64,000 nucleotides of DNA, from NCBI RefSeq assembly GCF_014207985.1, contig NZ_JACHMI010000001.1:11205001-11269000 (forward strand), written 5' to 3'. The notes beneath the pieces were generated by a model. The model did no database searches. It was given only the letters and a program-made list of their open reading frames with translations, and had not been told where the DNA came from. Shown one piece after another: positions 25,033 to 33,633 of this stretch; within the stretch, counting starts at the first letter, position 1; each line of letters begins with the position of its first letter. The position numbers were made by a program, and so were the translations under genes. The DNA comes from Nonomuraea rubra. Lineage in GTDB: Bacteria > Actinomycetota > Actinomycetes > Streptosporangiales > Streptosporangiaceae.

Positions 25033-27318
25033 TTACGAGATGACGGCCCGGACGGGAGCTCCGGCCACCGGGGCGATCTCGACCGCGGTGACCCGCTTCG
25101 GGCCGGTGACGGCGACGCGCAGTTCCTCGCCGTCCCTGGTGGCGACGGCGACCGTCACGCCGTCGGCGTCGTGGATTTCCGCTGTCCCGTCGCCGCCCCC
25201 GAAGGCGACGAGGGCGATCTCGGCCGGCACGTCCACCGTGTCCCGCTGCTCCTGGACGGGGATGAGCGCGCCGTGCCGGACGAAGAGGGGGATCTGGTCG
25301 AGCGGCTTGCCGACCGTGACGTAACGGGCGCCCTCCAGCACCTCGTTCGTCCAGTAGTCCACCCACAGACCGCGCGGCAGGTACACCTGGCGGGTGCCCT
25401 CCGGCGCGGTCACGGGGGCGACGAGCAGGTCACGGCCGAGCAGGTACTGCAGGTCGGCCTGCCAGGCCACCGGGTCGTCCGGGAAGTCCACGCACAGCGC
25501 CCGCATCATCGGCGCGCCGGTGCGGGCGGCCTCGACGGCGGCCGAGTAGAGGTAGGGCATCAGCCGGTAGCGCAGCTTGAGCGCCTGCACGGCCTCGGCC
25601 TCGACCTCGGGGAACTCCCACGGCTCCCTGGTCGTGGTGCCGTGCAGCCGCAGCAGCGGGGACAGCGCGCCGAACTGGCTCCAGCGCACGTACAGGTCGT
25701 CCGTGGGGCGCCCGGTGAAGCCGCCGGCGTCGTGGCTCCAGAACGGCACGCCGGACAGGCCGTGCGCGAGCCCGCCCCTGATCGTGCTGCCCATGGCGGC
25801 GTAGCTGGTGTAGGTGTCGCCGCCCCACTGGGCGCTGTGGCGCTGCCCGCCCAGGTACGACGAGCGCGCCCAGACCAGGTCGTGCCCGTTGACCTCGCGG
25901 GTGACCCCGGCGACCACGTCGTTGAACAGCAGCGTGTAGACGTTGTGCAGGTCCGCGCCGGTCATCCCGTTGTAGGCCACGGCGTCGCCCGGCACGCCCT
26001 CGGCGAAGTCGGTCTTGAAGACGGCCACGCCCTGGCGCAGCAGCGGGCGCAGCAGGCCCCGGAACCACTCGACGGCGGCCGGGTTGGTGAAGTCGACGAT
26101 CCCGCAGGCGGGGAACGAGCCGTGCCAGCAGTCGGCGACGTACACCTGCCCCGCCTGGTCCTTCAGGAAGTATCCGGCCTCGGCGGCCTCGTGGAACGTC
26201 GGGCTGAGGTGGGAGATGTAGGGGTTCATCCACAGGCAGACCTTGAACCCCATCCCGTCCAGCTCGGCCAGCATGCCGTCCGGGTCGGGGAAGTTCACCG
26301 CGTCCCACTTCAGCTCCGACCAGTGCCCGTCGGCCTGCCAGTAGGTGTCCAGGTGCAGCACGTCGCACGGGATGCCGCGCTCCCTGATCGTGCGCGCCCT
26401 GGCCAGCACCCGCTCCTGGCTGTCCACGCAGAACCCGGAGGAGATCCACGTCCCGAACGCCCACTTCGGCGGCAGCGAGGGCCGGCAGGTCAGCAGGTCG
26501 TAACGGTCCAGGATGTCGGACGGCGCCGGCCCGGCGATCACGTAGTAGTCGAGCACGTCGTCGGGCACCACGATCTGCACCGCGCTGTGCGTGGACTGGC
26601 ACACGTCGAACTCGGTGGGCGCGCCGCTGTCCACGAGCACGCCGTAGCCCCTGCTGGACAGGTAGAGCGGCACGTTCTTGTACGCCCGCTGCGACTCGGC
26701 CCCGAAGGCGTCGAAGTTCCACATGACCGGGCGCTGGCCGCGCTTGTCCAGCCGGGTGAACGACTCGCCGAACCCGGAGAACGCCTCGTCGGGCGCGGCG
26801 GCGAAGCTCTCGTGGTAGGCCACCGGCGTACCGGCGGAGCTGGAGCGCCCGAACGGCAGCGTGCGCAGCCGGCCGCTGATGTCGATGTGGCCGCGGTCCT
26901 GCTCGACCAGCGTCTCCCCCGCCGCGTCGGTGAAACGCAGGTGCCAGGGGTGCAGGCTGATCTCGGCCCGCAGCGGGCCGGCGTCGATCACGATCGGCGC
27001 GCCGGGTGCCGCCTCGACACGTGCCCCTGAGTACGTGCCGGGCGACACCAGCTCGATGGCCCGCTCGGAGCGCGGCCTGGCGGTCGCGTCCTCCGACAGC
27101 CGGACTCTGATGACTCCCTCGCCCGCCACACCCACCTGCACGACCAGCGTCTCCTCCGCCGAGGTGACCGCCTTCAGCATCACCTCGGCGCCGTCGGCCG
27201 CGACCAGCTCGGCGGAGGTGAGCGCTGACAGGCCGCCCTCGCCCCGCTCACGGACCGGCAACTCGGGCGGGTCTGCGACGAAGTACTCGTGCGCGACCAG
27301 CGGCGGGCGATAGGGCAT
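25033..27318 (-). CDS. GH31 alpha-xylosidase (YicI-like)
   Basis: A 761-residue cytosolic GH31 enzyme. The nucleophile lies in FKTDFAEGVP (Asp437) and the acid/base in QWGGDTY (Asp501). The KTDFxE form and CDVLHLDTYW are features of YicI-type alpha-xylosidases rather than alpha-glucosidases, so it should release alpha-1,6-xylose from the non-reducing end of xyloglucan oligosaccharides. An N-terminal beta-sandwich (about 1-270), the barrel, and C-terminal beta domains follow in family order. ATG 27318 follows AAGGAG. It is the first gene of a five-gene operon (GH31, binding protein, two permeases, secreted GH3) with a XylR-like operator in front. Confidence 0.93.
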   Translation of the reverse strand: MPYRPPLVAHEYFVADPPELPVRERGEGGLSALTSAELVAADGAEVMLKAVTSAEETLVVQVGVAGEGVIRVRLSEDATARPRSERAIELVSPGTYSGARVEAAPGAPIVIDAGPLRAEISLHPWHLRFTDAAGETLVEQDRGHIDISGRLRTLPFGRSSSAGTPVAYHESFAAAPDEAFSGFGESFTRLDKRGQRPVMWNFDAFGAESQRAYKNVPLYLSSRGYGVLVDSGAPTEFDVCQSTHSAVQIVVPDDVLDYYVIAGPAPSDILDRYDLLTCRPSLPPKWAFGTWISSGFCVDSQERVLARARTIRERGIPCDVLHLDTYWQADGHWSELKWDAVNFPDPDGMLAELDGMGFKVCLWMNPYISHLSPTFHEAAEAGYFLKDQAGQVYVADCWHGSFPACGIVDFTNPAAVEWFRGLLRPLLRQGVAVFKTDFAEGVPGDAVAYNGMTGADLHNVYTLLFNDVVAGVTREVNGHDLVWARSSYLGGQRHSAQWGGDTYTSYAAMGSTIRGGLAHGLSGVPFWSHDAGGFTGRPTDDLYVRWSQFGALSPLLRLHGTTTREPWEFPEVEAEAVQALKLRYRLMPYLYSAAVEAARTGAPMMRALCVDFPDDPVAWQADLQYLLGRDLLVAPVTAPEGTRQVYLPRGLWVDYWTNEVLEGARYVTVGKPLDQIPLFVRHGALIPVQEQRDTVDVPAEIALVAFGGGDGTAEIHDADGVTVAVATRDGEELRVAVTGPKRVTAVEIAPVAGAPVRAVIS

Positions 27319-27351
27319 GGAAGCTCCTTCAGAACGGCTGCGCCAACTCGT

Positions 27352-27378
27352 GAGTTAGTTTGCTGTCCATACCAACAA
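27352..27378. promoter_or_regulatory. XylR/ROK-like operator before the GH31 operon
   Basis: GAGTTAGTTTG, six spacer bases, then ATACCAACAAAC. The core GTTTG-N6-ATACCAAC at 27358-27376 is identical in sequence and spacing to the site beside the ROK gene. It lies 34-60 bases upstream of the GH31 start. Confidence 0.65.
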
Positions 27379-27431
27379 ACGTCAACGGGGTTACCATGCT
27401 CTGACGACCCGCGTCAGGGAGGATGGCCCGG

Positions 27432-28025
27432 ATGGACGAGATCGCCGACCGCTACCGCAGAAGAGCCGCCGCGTTCGAGGACAAGATCGCCGCCGTGCGG
27501 CCCGAGCAGTGGCCGAACCCGTCGCCGTGCGCGCGGTGGAGCGCCCGCGACGTCGTCAGGCACATCGTGGACATGCACGACGTGATGCTGCGCCCCCTGG
27601 GCCTGACCCTCAGCCCGGCGCCCTCGGTGGACGAGGACCCGCTCGCCGCCTTCCGCGCCGCCCGCGCGGACGTCCAGGAGATCCTCGGCGACCCCGCCCG
27701 CGCCGGGCAGGAGTGCGACACCCCCGGCGGCCGCATGACCGTCGAGCAGCACATCGACCGGGTGGTCAGCGACGACCTGCCGCTGCACGGCTGGGACCTG
27801 GCCCGCGCCACGGCTCAGGACGACACGATCGACCCCGAGGACGTCGAGCGCGGCTGGGCGGCCTTGCGGGCGCTGCCGCCCGGCCTGCTGGAGCAGTTCA
27901 GGACGCCGGGCGCGTTCGGGCCCGGCGTGGAGGTGTTCGGCCCGGAGGTGAAGGTGGAGGAGGACGCCTCACCCCAGGACAGGCTGCTCGCCCTCATCGG
28001 GCGAGACCCCGGGTGGAAGGCCTAG
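27432..28025 (+). CDS. DinB-fold TIGR03086-type protein (mycothiol-dependent enzyme superfamily)
   Basis: A 197-residue four-helix protein of the kind related to mycothiol-dependent maleylpyruvate isomerase. Visible are RPEQWPNPSPCARWSARDVVRHIVDMH, the first helix pair with a metal-binding-type histidine, and VVSDDLPLHGWDLARATAQ with a second one. These proteins are thought to use mycothiol or bind metal; the reaction here is unknown. ATG 27432 is chosen over ATG 27423 because the AGGGAGG site abuts the latter and sits nine bases from the former. It is divergent from GH31 and ends in a 4-base tail overlap with lpdA. Confidence 0.82.
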   Translation: MDEIADRYRRRAAAFEDKIAAVRPEQWPNPSPCARWSARDVVRHIVDMHDVMLRPLGLTLSPAPSVDEDPLAAFRAARADVQEILGDPARAGQECDTPGGRMTVEQHIDRVVSDDLPLHGWDLARATAQDDTIDPEDVERGWAALRALPPGLLEQFRTPGAFGPGVEVFGPEVKVEEDASPQDRLLALIGRDPGWKA

Positions 28026-29410
28026 ATCGACACTCCGGGCTGCATGAGCCGCCGCGCCGCCTCCGTGATCGACCCCGACAACGACGGATACACCGCGAAC
28101 GTGTGCGCGAGCTGATCGACCGTCAGCCGCTGCTGCACCGCGACCGACACGGCGAGGATGAGCTCGGAGGCGCGCGGCGCCACCACCACGCCGCCCAGCA
28201 CGATGCCGGTGTGCGGGCGGCAGAACAGCTTCACGAACCCGTCGTTGAACCCCTGCATCTTGGCCCGCGCGTTGGTCGCCAGAGGCAGCTTGACCACGTT
28301 CGCCTCGATCTCGCCGGCCTCGATGGCCCGCTGGGCGACGCCGACGGCCGCGATCTCGGGGTCGGTGAAGATGTTGGAGGACACCGTGGCCAGCCGCAGC
28401 GGCTGCACGGCCTCGCCCATCGCGTGCCACACCGCGATCCGGCCCTGCATGGCGGCGACGGAGGCCAGCATCAGCACGCCCGTGCAGTCGCCCGCCGCGT
28501 ACACGCCGGGCGCCGACGTGCGCGACACCTTGTCGACCTTGACGAACCCGCCCCGGTCGAGCTGCACCCCGGCCTCCTCCAGCCCGATGCCGGAGGTGTT
28601 GGGGATCATGCCGACCGTCATCAGCGCGTGCGAGCCCTCCGCCGTGCGCCCGTCCTCCAGCGTCACGACCACCCCGTCGGGCGTGCGCTTGACGGACGCG
28701 GCCCGGGAGCGGCCCATGACGTTCATCCCGCGCCGCCGGTAGACCTCCTCCAGCACCTCGGCGCCGTCGGCGTCCTCGTTGGGCATCATCCGGTCCCGGC
28801 TGGACACCAGCGTCACCTCGGCCCCGAGCGACCGGTACGCACCGGCGAACTCGGCCCCGGTCACCCCGGAACCGACCACGATCAGATGCTCGGGCAGCTC
28901 CTCCAGGTCGTAGAGCTGCCGCCAGGTGAGGATGCGCTCCCCGTCGGGCTCGGCCCCCGGCAGCACCCGCGGCGTCGCCCCCGTCGCCACCAGCACCACG
29001 TCGGCCCTGATCGTCCGGTCGCCGGCCTTGACCACCTGCGGGTCCACCAGCCGCCCGCGCGCCTTGATGATCTCCACGCCCTCGGCCTCGACCCGCGTCG
29101 CGATGTCGGCCGACTGCGCCTGCGCCAGCTCCTTGACCCGCTTGTTGACCAGCGGCAGATCGACTCCCACCACGCCGGCGTCGCCGTCGGGCCCGCCGGA
29201 GAACGACACGCCCAGGGAGGGCGCGTCGAGCAGCGCCTGCTTGCGCACGGAGGTCGCGATCAGCGTCTTGGACGGCACGCAGTCGGTCAGCACGCACGCG
29301 CCACCCGGGCCGTCCTGCTCGACCATCGTGACTTGCGCGCCTAGCTGAGCGGCCACCAGCGCCGCCTCGTAGCCGCCTGGTCCGCCACCGATGATCACGA
29401 TCCTCGTCAC
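28022..29410 (-). CDS. lpdA: LpdA-type NAD(P)H-quinone dehydrogenase
   Basis: A 462-residue flavoprotein of the pyridine nucleotide-disulfide oxidoreductase family. It has the FAD motif IVIIGGGPGGYEAA, the NAD motif VVGSGVTGAEFAG and the second FAD motif VYAAGDCTG. In the redox segment GGACVLTDCVPSK the residues at the usual CxxxxC positions are both cysteine, yet the C-terminal His-Glu dyad of lipoamide dehydrogenases is not evident. That pattern fits mycobacterial LpdA, a quinone reductase rather than a lipoamide enzyme. Start GTG 29410 is preferred because GGGAG crowds the ATG at 29419. It probably acts in redox stress. Confidence 0.85.
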   Translation of the reverse strand: MTRIVIIGGGPGGYEAALVAAQLGAQVTMVEQDGPGGACVLTDCVPSKTLIATSVRKQALLDAPSLGVSFSGGPDGDAGVVGVDLPLVNKRVKELAQAQSADIATRVEAEGVEIIKARGRLVDPQVVKAGDRTIRADVVLVATGATPRVLPGAEPDGERILTWRQLYDLEELPEHLIVVGSGVTGAEFAGAYRSLGAEVTLVSSRDRMMPNEDADGAEVLEEVYRRRGMNVMGRSRAASVKRTPDGVVVTLEDGRTAEGSHALMTVGMIPNTSGIGLEEAGVQLDRGGFVKVDKVSRTSAPGVYAAGDCTGVLMLASVAAMQGRIAVWHAMGEAVQPLRLATVSSNIFTDPEIAAVGVAQRAIEAGEIEANVVKLPLATNARAKMQGFNDGFVKLFCRPHTGIVLGGVVVAPRASELILAVSVAVQQRLTVDQLAHTFAVYPSLSGSITEAARRLMQPGVSI

Positions 29411-29482
29411 GTATCCCATTCTCCCGCATGCCGCGAGCTGCCGACGAACGGGGCAGGGCCTCAGGCGCTAGTCTTGGCTGCT

Positions 29483-29935
29483 GTGCCTGTATACGCCGCC
29501 TACGGCAGCAACATGGACCCTGAGCAGATGGCCATGCGTGCCCCGCACTCCCCGATCCGGGGAGTGGGATGGCTGCCGGGCTGGCGCCTGACGTTCGGAG
29601 GCATGGACCTCGCGTGGGAGGGCGCGGTCGCCACGATCGTGGAGGACCCTGACGAGCACGTGTTCGTGGTGCTCTACGACGTGCCCGACTGGGAGGAGAC
29701 CTCGCTCGACCAGTGGGAGGGCGCCGTGCGCGGCGCGTACCACAAGGTGCGGCTACGGGTGCAGACGCTGGAGGGCGAGGTCGTGGCCTGGTTCTACGTG
29801 CTCGACGGCTACGAGGGCGGCCTGCCGTCGGCCCGCTACCTGGGCAGCCTGGCCGAGGCGGCCGAGCGCGCGGGCGCCCCCGACGACTACGTCAAGGAGT
29901 TGCGGGAGCGCCCCTGCACCTCGTACGGGGGTTAG
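29483..29935 (+). CDS. Gamma-glutamylcyclotransferase-like protein
   Basis: A 150-residue protein with the GGCT fold: the opening YAAYGSNMDPEQM carries the YGSN glycine-rich loop, and a late glutamate (VLDGYEGGLPSARYL) sits where the catalytic acid is expected. Family members make 5-oxoproline from gamma-glutamyl peptides, though many bacterial ones are uncharacterised. GTG 29483 starts right before the first strand; TTG 29474 in frame is possible. Its end overlaps the convergent MFS gene by four bases. Confidence 0.85.
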   Translation: MPVYAAYGSNMDPEQMAMRAPHSPIRGVGWLPGWRLTFGGMDLAWEGAVATIVEDPDEHVFVVLYDVPDWEETSLDQWEGAVRGAYHKVRLRVQTLEGEVVAWFYVLDGYEGGLPSARYLGSLAEAAERAGAPDDYVKELRERPCTSYGG

Positions 29936-31236
29936 CGCAGCGGCTGGTCCTTGGTCTCCTTCAGGACGAAGAGGTAGACCAGCGTCGAGACCAGCGCCAG
30001 CGCCGACATGTACCACGGGAAGAGCCCCGGGTTCTTCGCCTCCTGCAGCGCCGTGCCGATCAGCGGCGCGGTGCCGCCGAACAGGGCCACGGTCAGCGAG
30101 TACGGGAACCCGGCCCCCGCCGCCCGCACCCGGGTCGGGAACAGCTCGGAGTTCACCGCCGCCGAGATCGAGGTGAAGCAGCCGAGGAACACCATGCCGA
30201 CGAGCTGCACGATCAGCAGGCTCGCGTAGGAGTCGGTGAGCAGGCCGAGCAGCGGCACGGGCAGGATGAGGAACCCGAGGCCGAACGTGATCAGCATCGG
30301 CTTGCGCCCCACCCGGTCCGACAGCATGCCGAGCAGCGGCTGCAGGATCATGAAGAAGACCAGCGAGATCGTGCCGATCTGCAGCGAGTCCGCCTTGTCG
30401 AAGCCCACCGTGATCTGCGCGTATGTGGGCAGGAAGCTGGTCCACGTGTAGTACGCGACGGTGCCGGCGATCGTGATGCCCACGATCGTGGCCGCCGACC
30501 TCGGGTAGTGCTTGAGGAAGTCGAACAGCTTGGGCCGCTCGGCCTCGCCCCGCCTGATCTCCTCCGCCACGGCCGAGGTCTCGTCGGCGCCCTTGCGGAT
30601 CCACAGGCCGACGAGGCTCAGCACGGCGCCCACGAAGAACGGGATGCGCCAGCCCCAGGAGTTCATGTCGGCCTCGATGAGGCTGGTGGCCAGCAGCGCG
30701 GCCAGGCCGGAGGCGATGAGCTGGCCGATGGTGGTGCTCACGTACTGGAAGCTCGAGAACAGGCCGCGGCGGCCGGGCGGGGCCGACTCCACGAGGAACG
30801 TGGTGGCGGCGGCGAACTCGCCGCCCACCGACAGGCCCTGGATGAGCCTGGCCAGGGTGAGAATGATCGGCGCGAGCAGCCCGACGGCCGCGTACGTCGG
30901 GGTCAGGCCGACGAGCAGCGAGCCGGCGCCCATCAGCACGATGGTGAACGTCATGGCGTTCTTGCGGCCGTACCTGTCGGCGAACGCGCCGACGAGCAGG
31001 CCGCCGAGCGGGCGCATGAAGAAGCCCACGGCGAAGACGGCGAACGAGCTCAGCAGCGGCACCAGGCTGTTGGCCGAGCCCTTCGGGAAGACCTGTTCGG
31101 AGAAGTAGACAGCGAGGAAGGTGTAGGCGTACCAGTCGTACCACTCGACGACGTTGCCGATGCTGGCCGCCATGAGCTGGCGGACCCGGCTCTTGGGGAT
31201 GCCGAGTGGTGATGGGGCGTGGGGGGAGGTCGCCAC
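29932..31236 (-). CDS. MFS transporter, metabolite:H+ symporter (MHS) family
   Basis: A 434-residue carrier with twelve predicted helices. IGNVVEWYDWYAYTFLAVYF opens helix 1 and is the signature of the MHS group (ProP, ShiA, KgtP relatives). The loop motifs GAFADRYGRKNAM and LSDRVGRKPML are also present. These proteins import organic acids or zwitterions with protons. It is divergent from the Lrp regulator and M20 peptidase, so an amino-acid-like or acylated amino acid substrate is plausible (inference). Confidence 0.92.
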   Translation of the reverse strand: MATSPHAPSPLGIPKSRVRQLMAASIGNVVEWYDWYAYTFLAVYFSEQVFPKGSANSLVPLLSSFAVFAVGFFMRPLGGLLVGAFADRYGRKNAMTFTIVLMGAGSLLVGLTPTYAAVGLLAPIILTLARLIQGLSVGGEFAAATTFLVESAPPGRRGLFSSFQYVSTTIGQLIASGLAALLATSLIEADMNSWGWRIPFFVGAVLSLVGLWIRKGADETSAVAEEIRRGEAERPKLFDFLKHYPRSAATIVGITIAGTVAYYTWTSFLPTYAQITVGFDKADSLQIGTISLVFFMILQPLLGMLSDRVGRKPMLITFGLGFLILPVPLLGLLTDSYASLLIVQLVGMVFLGCFTSISAAVNSELFPTRVRAAGAGFPYSLTVALFGGTAPLIGTALQEAKNPGLFPWYMSALALVSTLVYLFVLKETKDQPLR

Positions 31237-31298
31237 GTGGGCTCCTTTGCTGACAGTGCGGTGATGGCCTACTGTGCATTCGGGCGACCGAAACAGTC

Positions 31299-31318
31299 AA
31301 ATATTCGTAGAAATATTT
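31299..31318. promoter_or_regulatory. AT-rich inverted repeat, likely Lrp operator
   Basis: AAATATT and AATATTT are perfect inverted arms separated by six bases, in the 94-base gap between the MHS transporter and the Lrp-type regulator. Lrp/AsnC proteins bind AT-rich repeats of this kind, so control of both divergent units is likely. Confidence 0.6.
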
Positions 31319-31330
31319 AACTTCCCGACA

Positions 31331-32326
31331 ATGAAACGGGTGCAGGTGGACGTTCTCGACCGGCGGCTCGTGGCCGCGCTGCAAGTCAGCCCCCGCGCCT
31401 CGTGGGGCGAGATCGGGCGCGCCGTGGGCGAGCACGAGCGCACGGTCGCCCGGCGGCTGCAGCGGCTGATCGCCGAGGGGATCGTGCAGGTCACGGCCAT
31501 CTACGACGACCTGCGCACCGGGCACGGGCGGCCGGTGCACCTGCACGTCCAGGTGCGGCCTGGGACGGCGGCGCAGGTGGCCAAGGCGCTGGCCGACCGG
31601 CCCGACACGCGCTCGGTCTACTCGCTGACCGGGGCCGCCGACCTCGGCTGCGAGCTGGTCTCGCCGTCCAGGGAGGACCTGCACCGCATCCTGTCCTCGC
31701 AGGTCTCCGACATCGACGGGGTGCTGCAGACGCAGACCCAGGTCGTGCTGCACACGTTCACGACCGTCGCAGAGTGGCACGCCCCGTACCTGACCGAGCG
31801 GGAGGTGGCCGAGCTGCGGCCGGACCCGCCGGCCGCGTGCCTGCCCGACGAGGAGGGGCTGTCACCCCTGGAGCAGGAGATCGCCGACCTGCTCACCGCC
31901 GACGGCCGCATCGCGTTCACCGCCGTGGCCGAGCGGCTCGACATCTCCGTGCCGACCGCGCGCAGGCGGGTCACCTCGCTGATCGAGCGGCGGCTGCTGC
32001 TGCCCAGGGCCGAGGTGGAGCCGGCGCTGCTCGGCCTGGAGGTGGAGGCCATGCTCTGGCTGAAGGTCCGCCCGCACGGGCTCGACCTGGTCGGCCAGGA
32101 ACTGGCAGCGCACCCCAGCGTCCGTTACTGCGCCGCCACGACGGGCACGCATTCACTCATCGTGCAGGTCGTGGCGGCACACGAGGCGGCGCTCTACCGT
32201 TTCATGACCGGCGTCGTCGGCCGGTACGACGAGATCACCGACGTCGACCTCACGCTCATCACCCGCGCCTACAAACGCGGCCACCTCCACAAGTCCGGAC
32301 TGCTCACACTGGAGAGAACACCATGA
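31331..32326 (+). CDS. Lrp/AsnC-family regulator with two Lrp modules
   Basis: A 331-residue protein about twice the usual Lrp length. It has two helix-turn-helix units (residues 5-55, LDRRLVAALQVSPRASWGEIG; and 185-235, LEQEIADLLTADGRIAFTAV), each followed by an RAM/AsnC ligand domain (about 65-145 and 250-325). Such fused regulators are common in actinobacteria and may form pseudo-dimers. ATG 31331 has no ribosome site and lies just after the AT-rich repeat. The stop overlaps the M20 peptidase start (ATGA), so the peptidase is its likely target together with the divergent transporter. Confidence 0.88.
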   Translation: MKRVQVDVLDRRLVAALQVSPRASWGEIGRAVGEHERTVARRLQRLIAEGIVQVTAIYDDLRTGHGRPVHLHVQVRPGTAAQVAKALADRPDTRSVYSLTGAADLGCELVSPSREDLHRILSSQVSDIDGVLQTQTQVVLHTFTTVAEWHAPYLTEREVAELRPDPPAACLPDEEGLSPLEQEIADLLTADGRIAFTAVAERLDISVPTARRRVTSLIERRLLLPRAEVEPALLGLEVEAMLWLKVRPHGLDLVGQELAAHPSVRYCAATTGTHSLIVQVVAAHEAALYRFMTGVVGRYDEITDVDLTLITRAYKRGHLHKSGLLTLERTP

Positions 32327-33630
32327 CCACCCCCGCCGAGAACGAAGTAGCCGACCTCTGCGTGGAGCTGATCCGCGCCGACAGCAGCAACTACGGCGAC
32401 GGCAGCGGCCCCGGCGAGCGCGCCGCCGCCGAGGTCGTCATGTCCAGGCTGGCCGAGGTCGGGATCGACGCCACGTACGTCGAGAGCGAGCCGGGCCGCG
32501 GCAACGTGATCACCCGGATCGAGGGCACCGACCCGTCGCTGCCCGCCCTGCTCGTCCACGGCCACCTGGACGTCGTGCCGGCCAACGCCGCCGACTGGAC
32601 GGTCGACCCGTTCGCGGGCGAGGTGCGCGACGGCTACATCTGGGGCCGCGGCGCCGTGGACATGAAGGACATGGACGCGATGATGCTGGCCGTGCTGCGC
32701 CAGATCAAGCGCGAGGGCCGCAGGCCGCGCCGCGACCTCGTCTTCGCCTGGGTGGCCGACGAGGAGGCCGGCGGCGTGTACGGCGCCAAGTACCTCACCG
32801 CCCACCACCCCGAGCTGTTCGAGGGCGTGACCGAGGCGATCAGCGAGGTCGGCGGCTACTCGCTGGAGGTGGACCCGTCGCTGCGGCTCTACCTCATCGA
32901 GACGGCCCAGAAGGGCCTGGCCTGGATGAAGCTGATTGCCGACGGCACGGCCGGCCACGGCTCGATGCTGAACGACGACAACGCCGTCACCGAGGTCGCC
33001 AGGGCCGTCGCCAGGATCGGCGACCACGACTGGCCGCTCACCTACACGCCGACGGTCCGCCGCTTCCTCACCGAGGTCGCGGACGCGTTCGGGATCCCGT
33101 TCGACGAGGACGACCCGCAGCCCATCCTGGACAGGATCGGGCCGCTGGTGCGCTTCGTGGGCGCGACGCTGCGCCACACCACCAACCCGACCCAGCTCGG
33201 CGCCGGCTACAAGTCGAACGTCATCCCCGGCCAGGCCACGGCCGTGGTGGACGGGCGGTTCCTGCCGGGGTTCGAGGAGGAGTTCTTCAAGACGGTGGAC
33301 GGGCTGCTCGGGCCGAAGGTGCGGCGCGAGTTCATCCACCACGACATCGCGCTGGAGACCTCGTTCGACGGGGCGCTGGTGGAGTCGATGATCGCGGCGC
33401 TGAAGGAGGAGGACCCGGCCGCGCGGGCGATCCCGTACTGCATGTCGGGCGGCACCGACAACAAGACGTTCTTCGCGGACCTGGGGGTGCGCGGGTTCGG
33501 GTTCGTGCCGCTGCGGCTGCCGGCCGACATGGACTTCGCGGCGATGTTCCACGGCGTGGACGAGCGGGTGCCGGTCGACGCGCTGCAGTTCGGGGTGCGG
33601 GTTCTGGACAGGCTGCTCCTAAACTACTGA
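32323..33630 (+). CDS. M20/M25/M40-family metallopeptidase
   Basis: A 435-residue zinc hydrolase. The metal and catalytic motifs are in order: HGHLDVVP, then GRGAVDMKD, then the catalytic pair VADEEAGG, with MSGGTDNKTF and a late MFHGVDERVP supplying the last histidine. Members hydrolyse dipeptides or N-acyl amino acids in the cytosol. Start ATG 32323 overlaps the regulator stop and follows GGAGAG. With the divergent MHS importer it suggests an uptake-and-hydrolysis unit for an N-acylated amino acid or dipeptide; the substrate is not known. Confidence 0.92.
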   Translation: MTTPAENEVADLCVELIRADSSNYGDGSGPGERAAAEVVMSRLAEVGIDATYVESEPGRGNVITRIEGTDPSLPALLVHGHLDVVPANAADWTVDPFAGEVRDGYIWGRGAVDMKDMDAMMLAVLRQIKREGRRPRRDLVFAWVADEEAGGVYGAKYLTAHHPELFEGVTEAISEVGGYSLEVDPSLRLYLIETAQKGLAWMKLIADGTAGHGSMLNDDNAVTEVARAVARIGDHDWPLTYTPTVRRFLTEVADAFGIPFDEDDPQPILDRIGPLVRFVGATLRHTTNPTQLGAGYKSNVIPGQATAVVDGRFLPGFEEEFFKTVDGLLGPKVRREFIHHDIALETSFDGALVESMIAALKEEDPAARAIPYCMSGGTDNKTFFADLGVRGFGFVPLRLPADMDFAAMFHGVDERVPVDALQFGVRVLDRLLLNY

Positions 33631-33633
33631 GGT

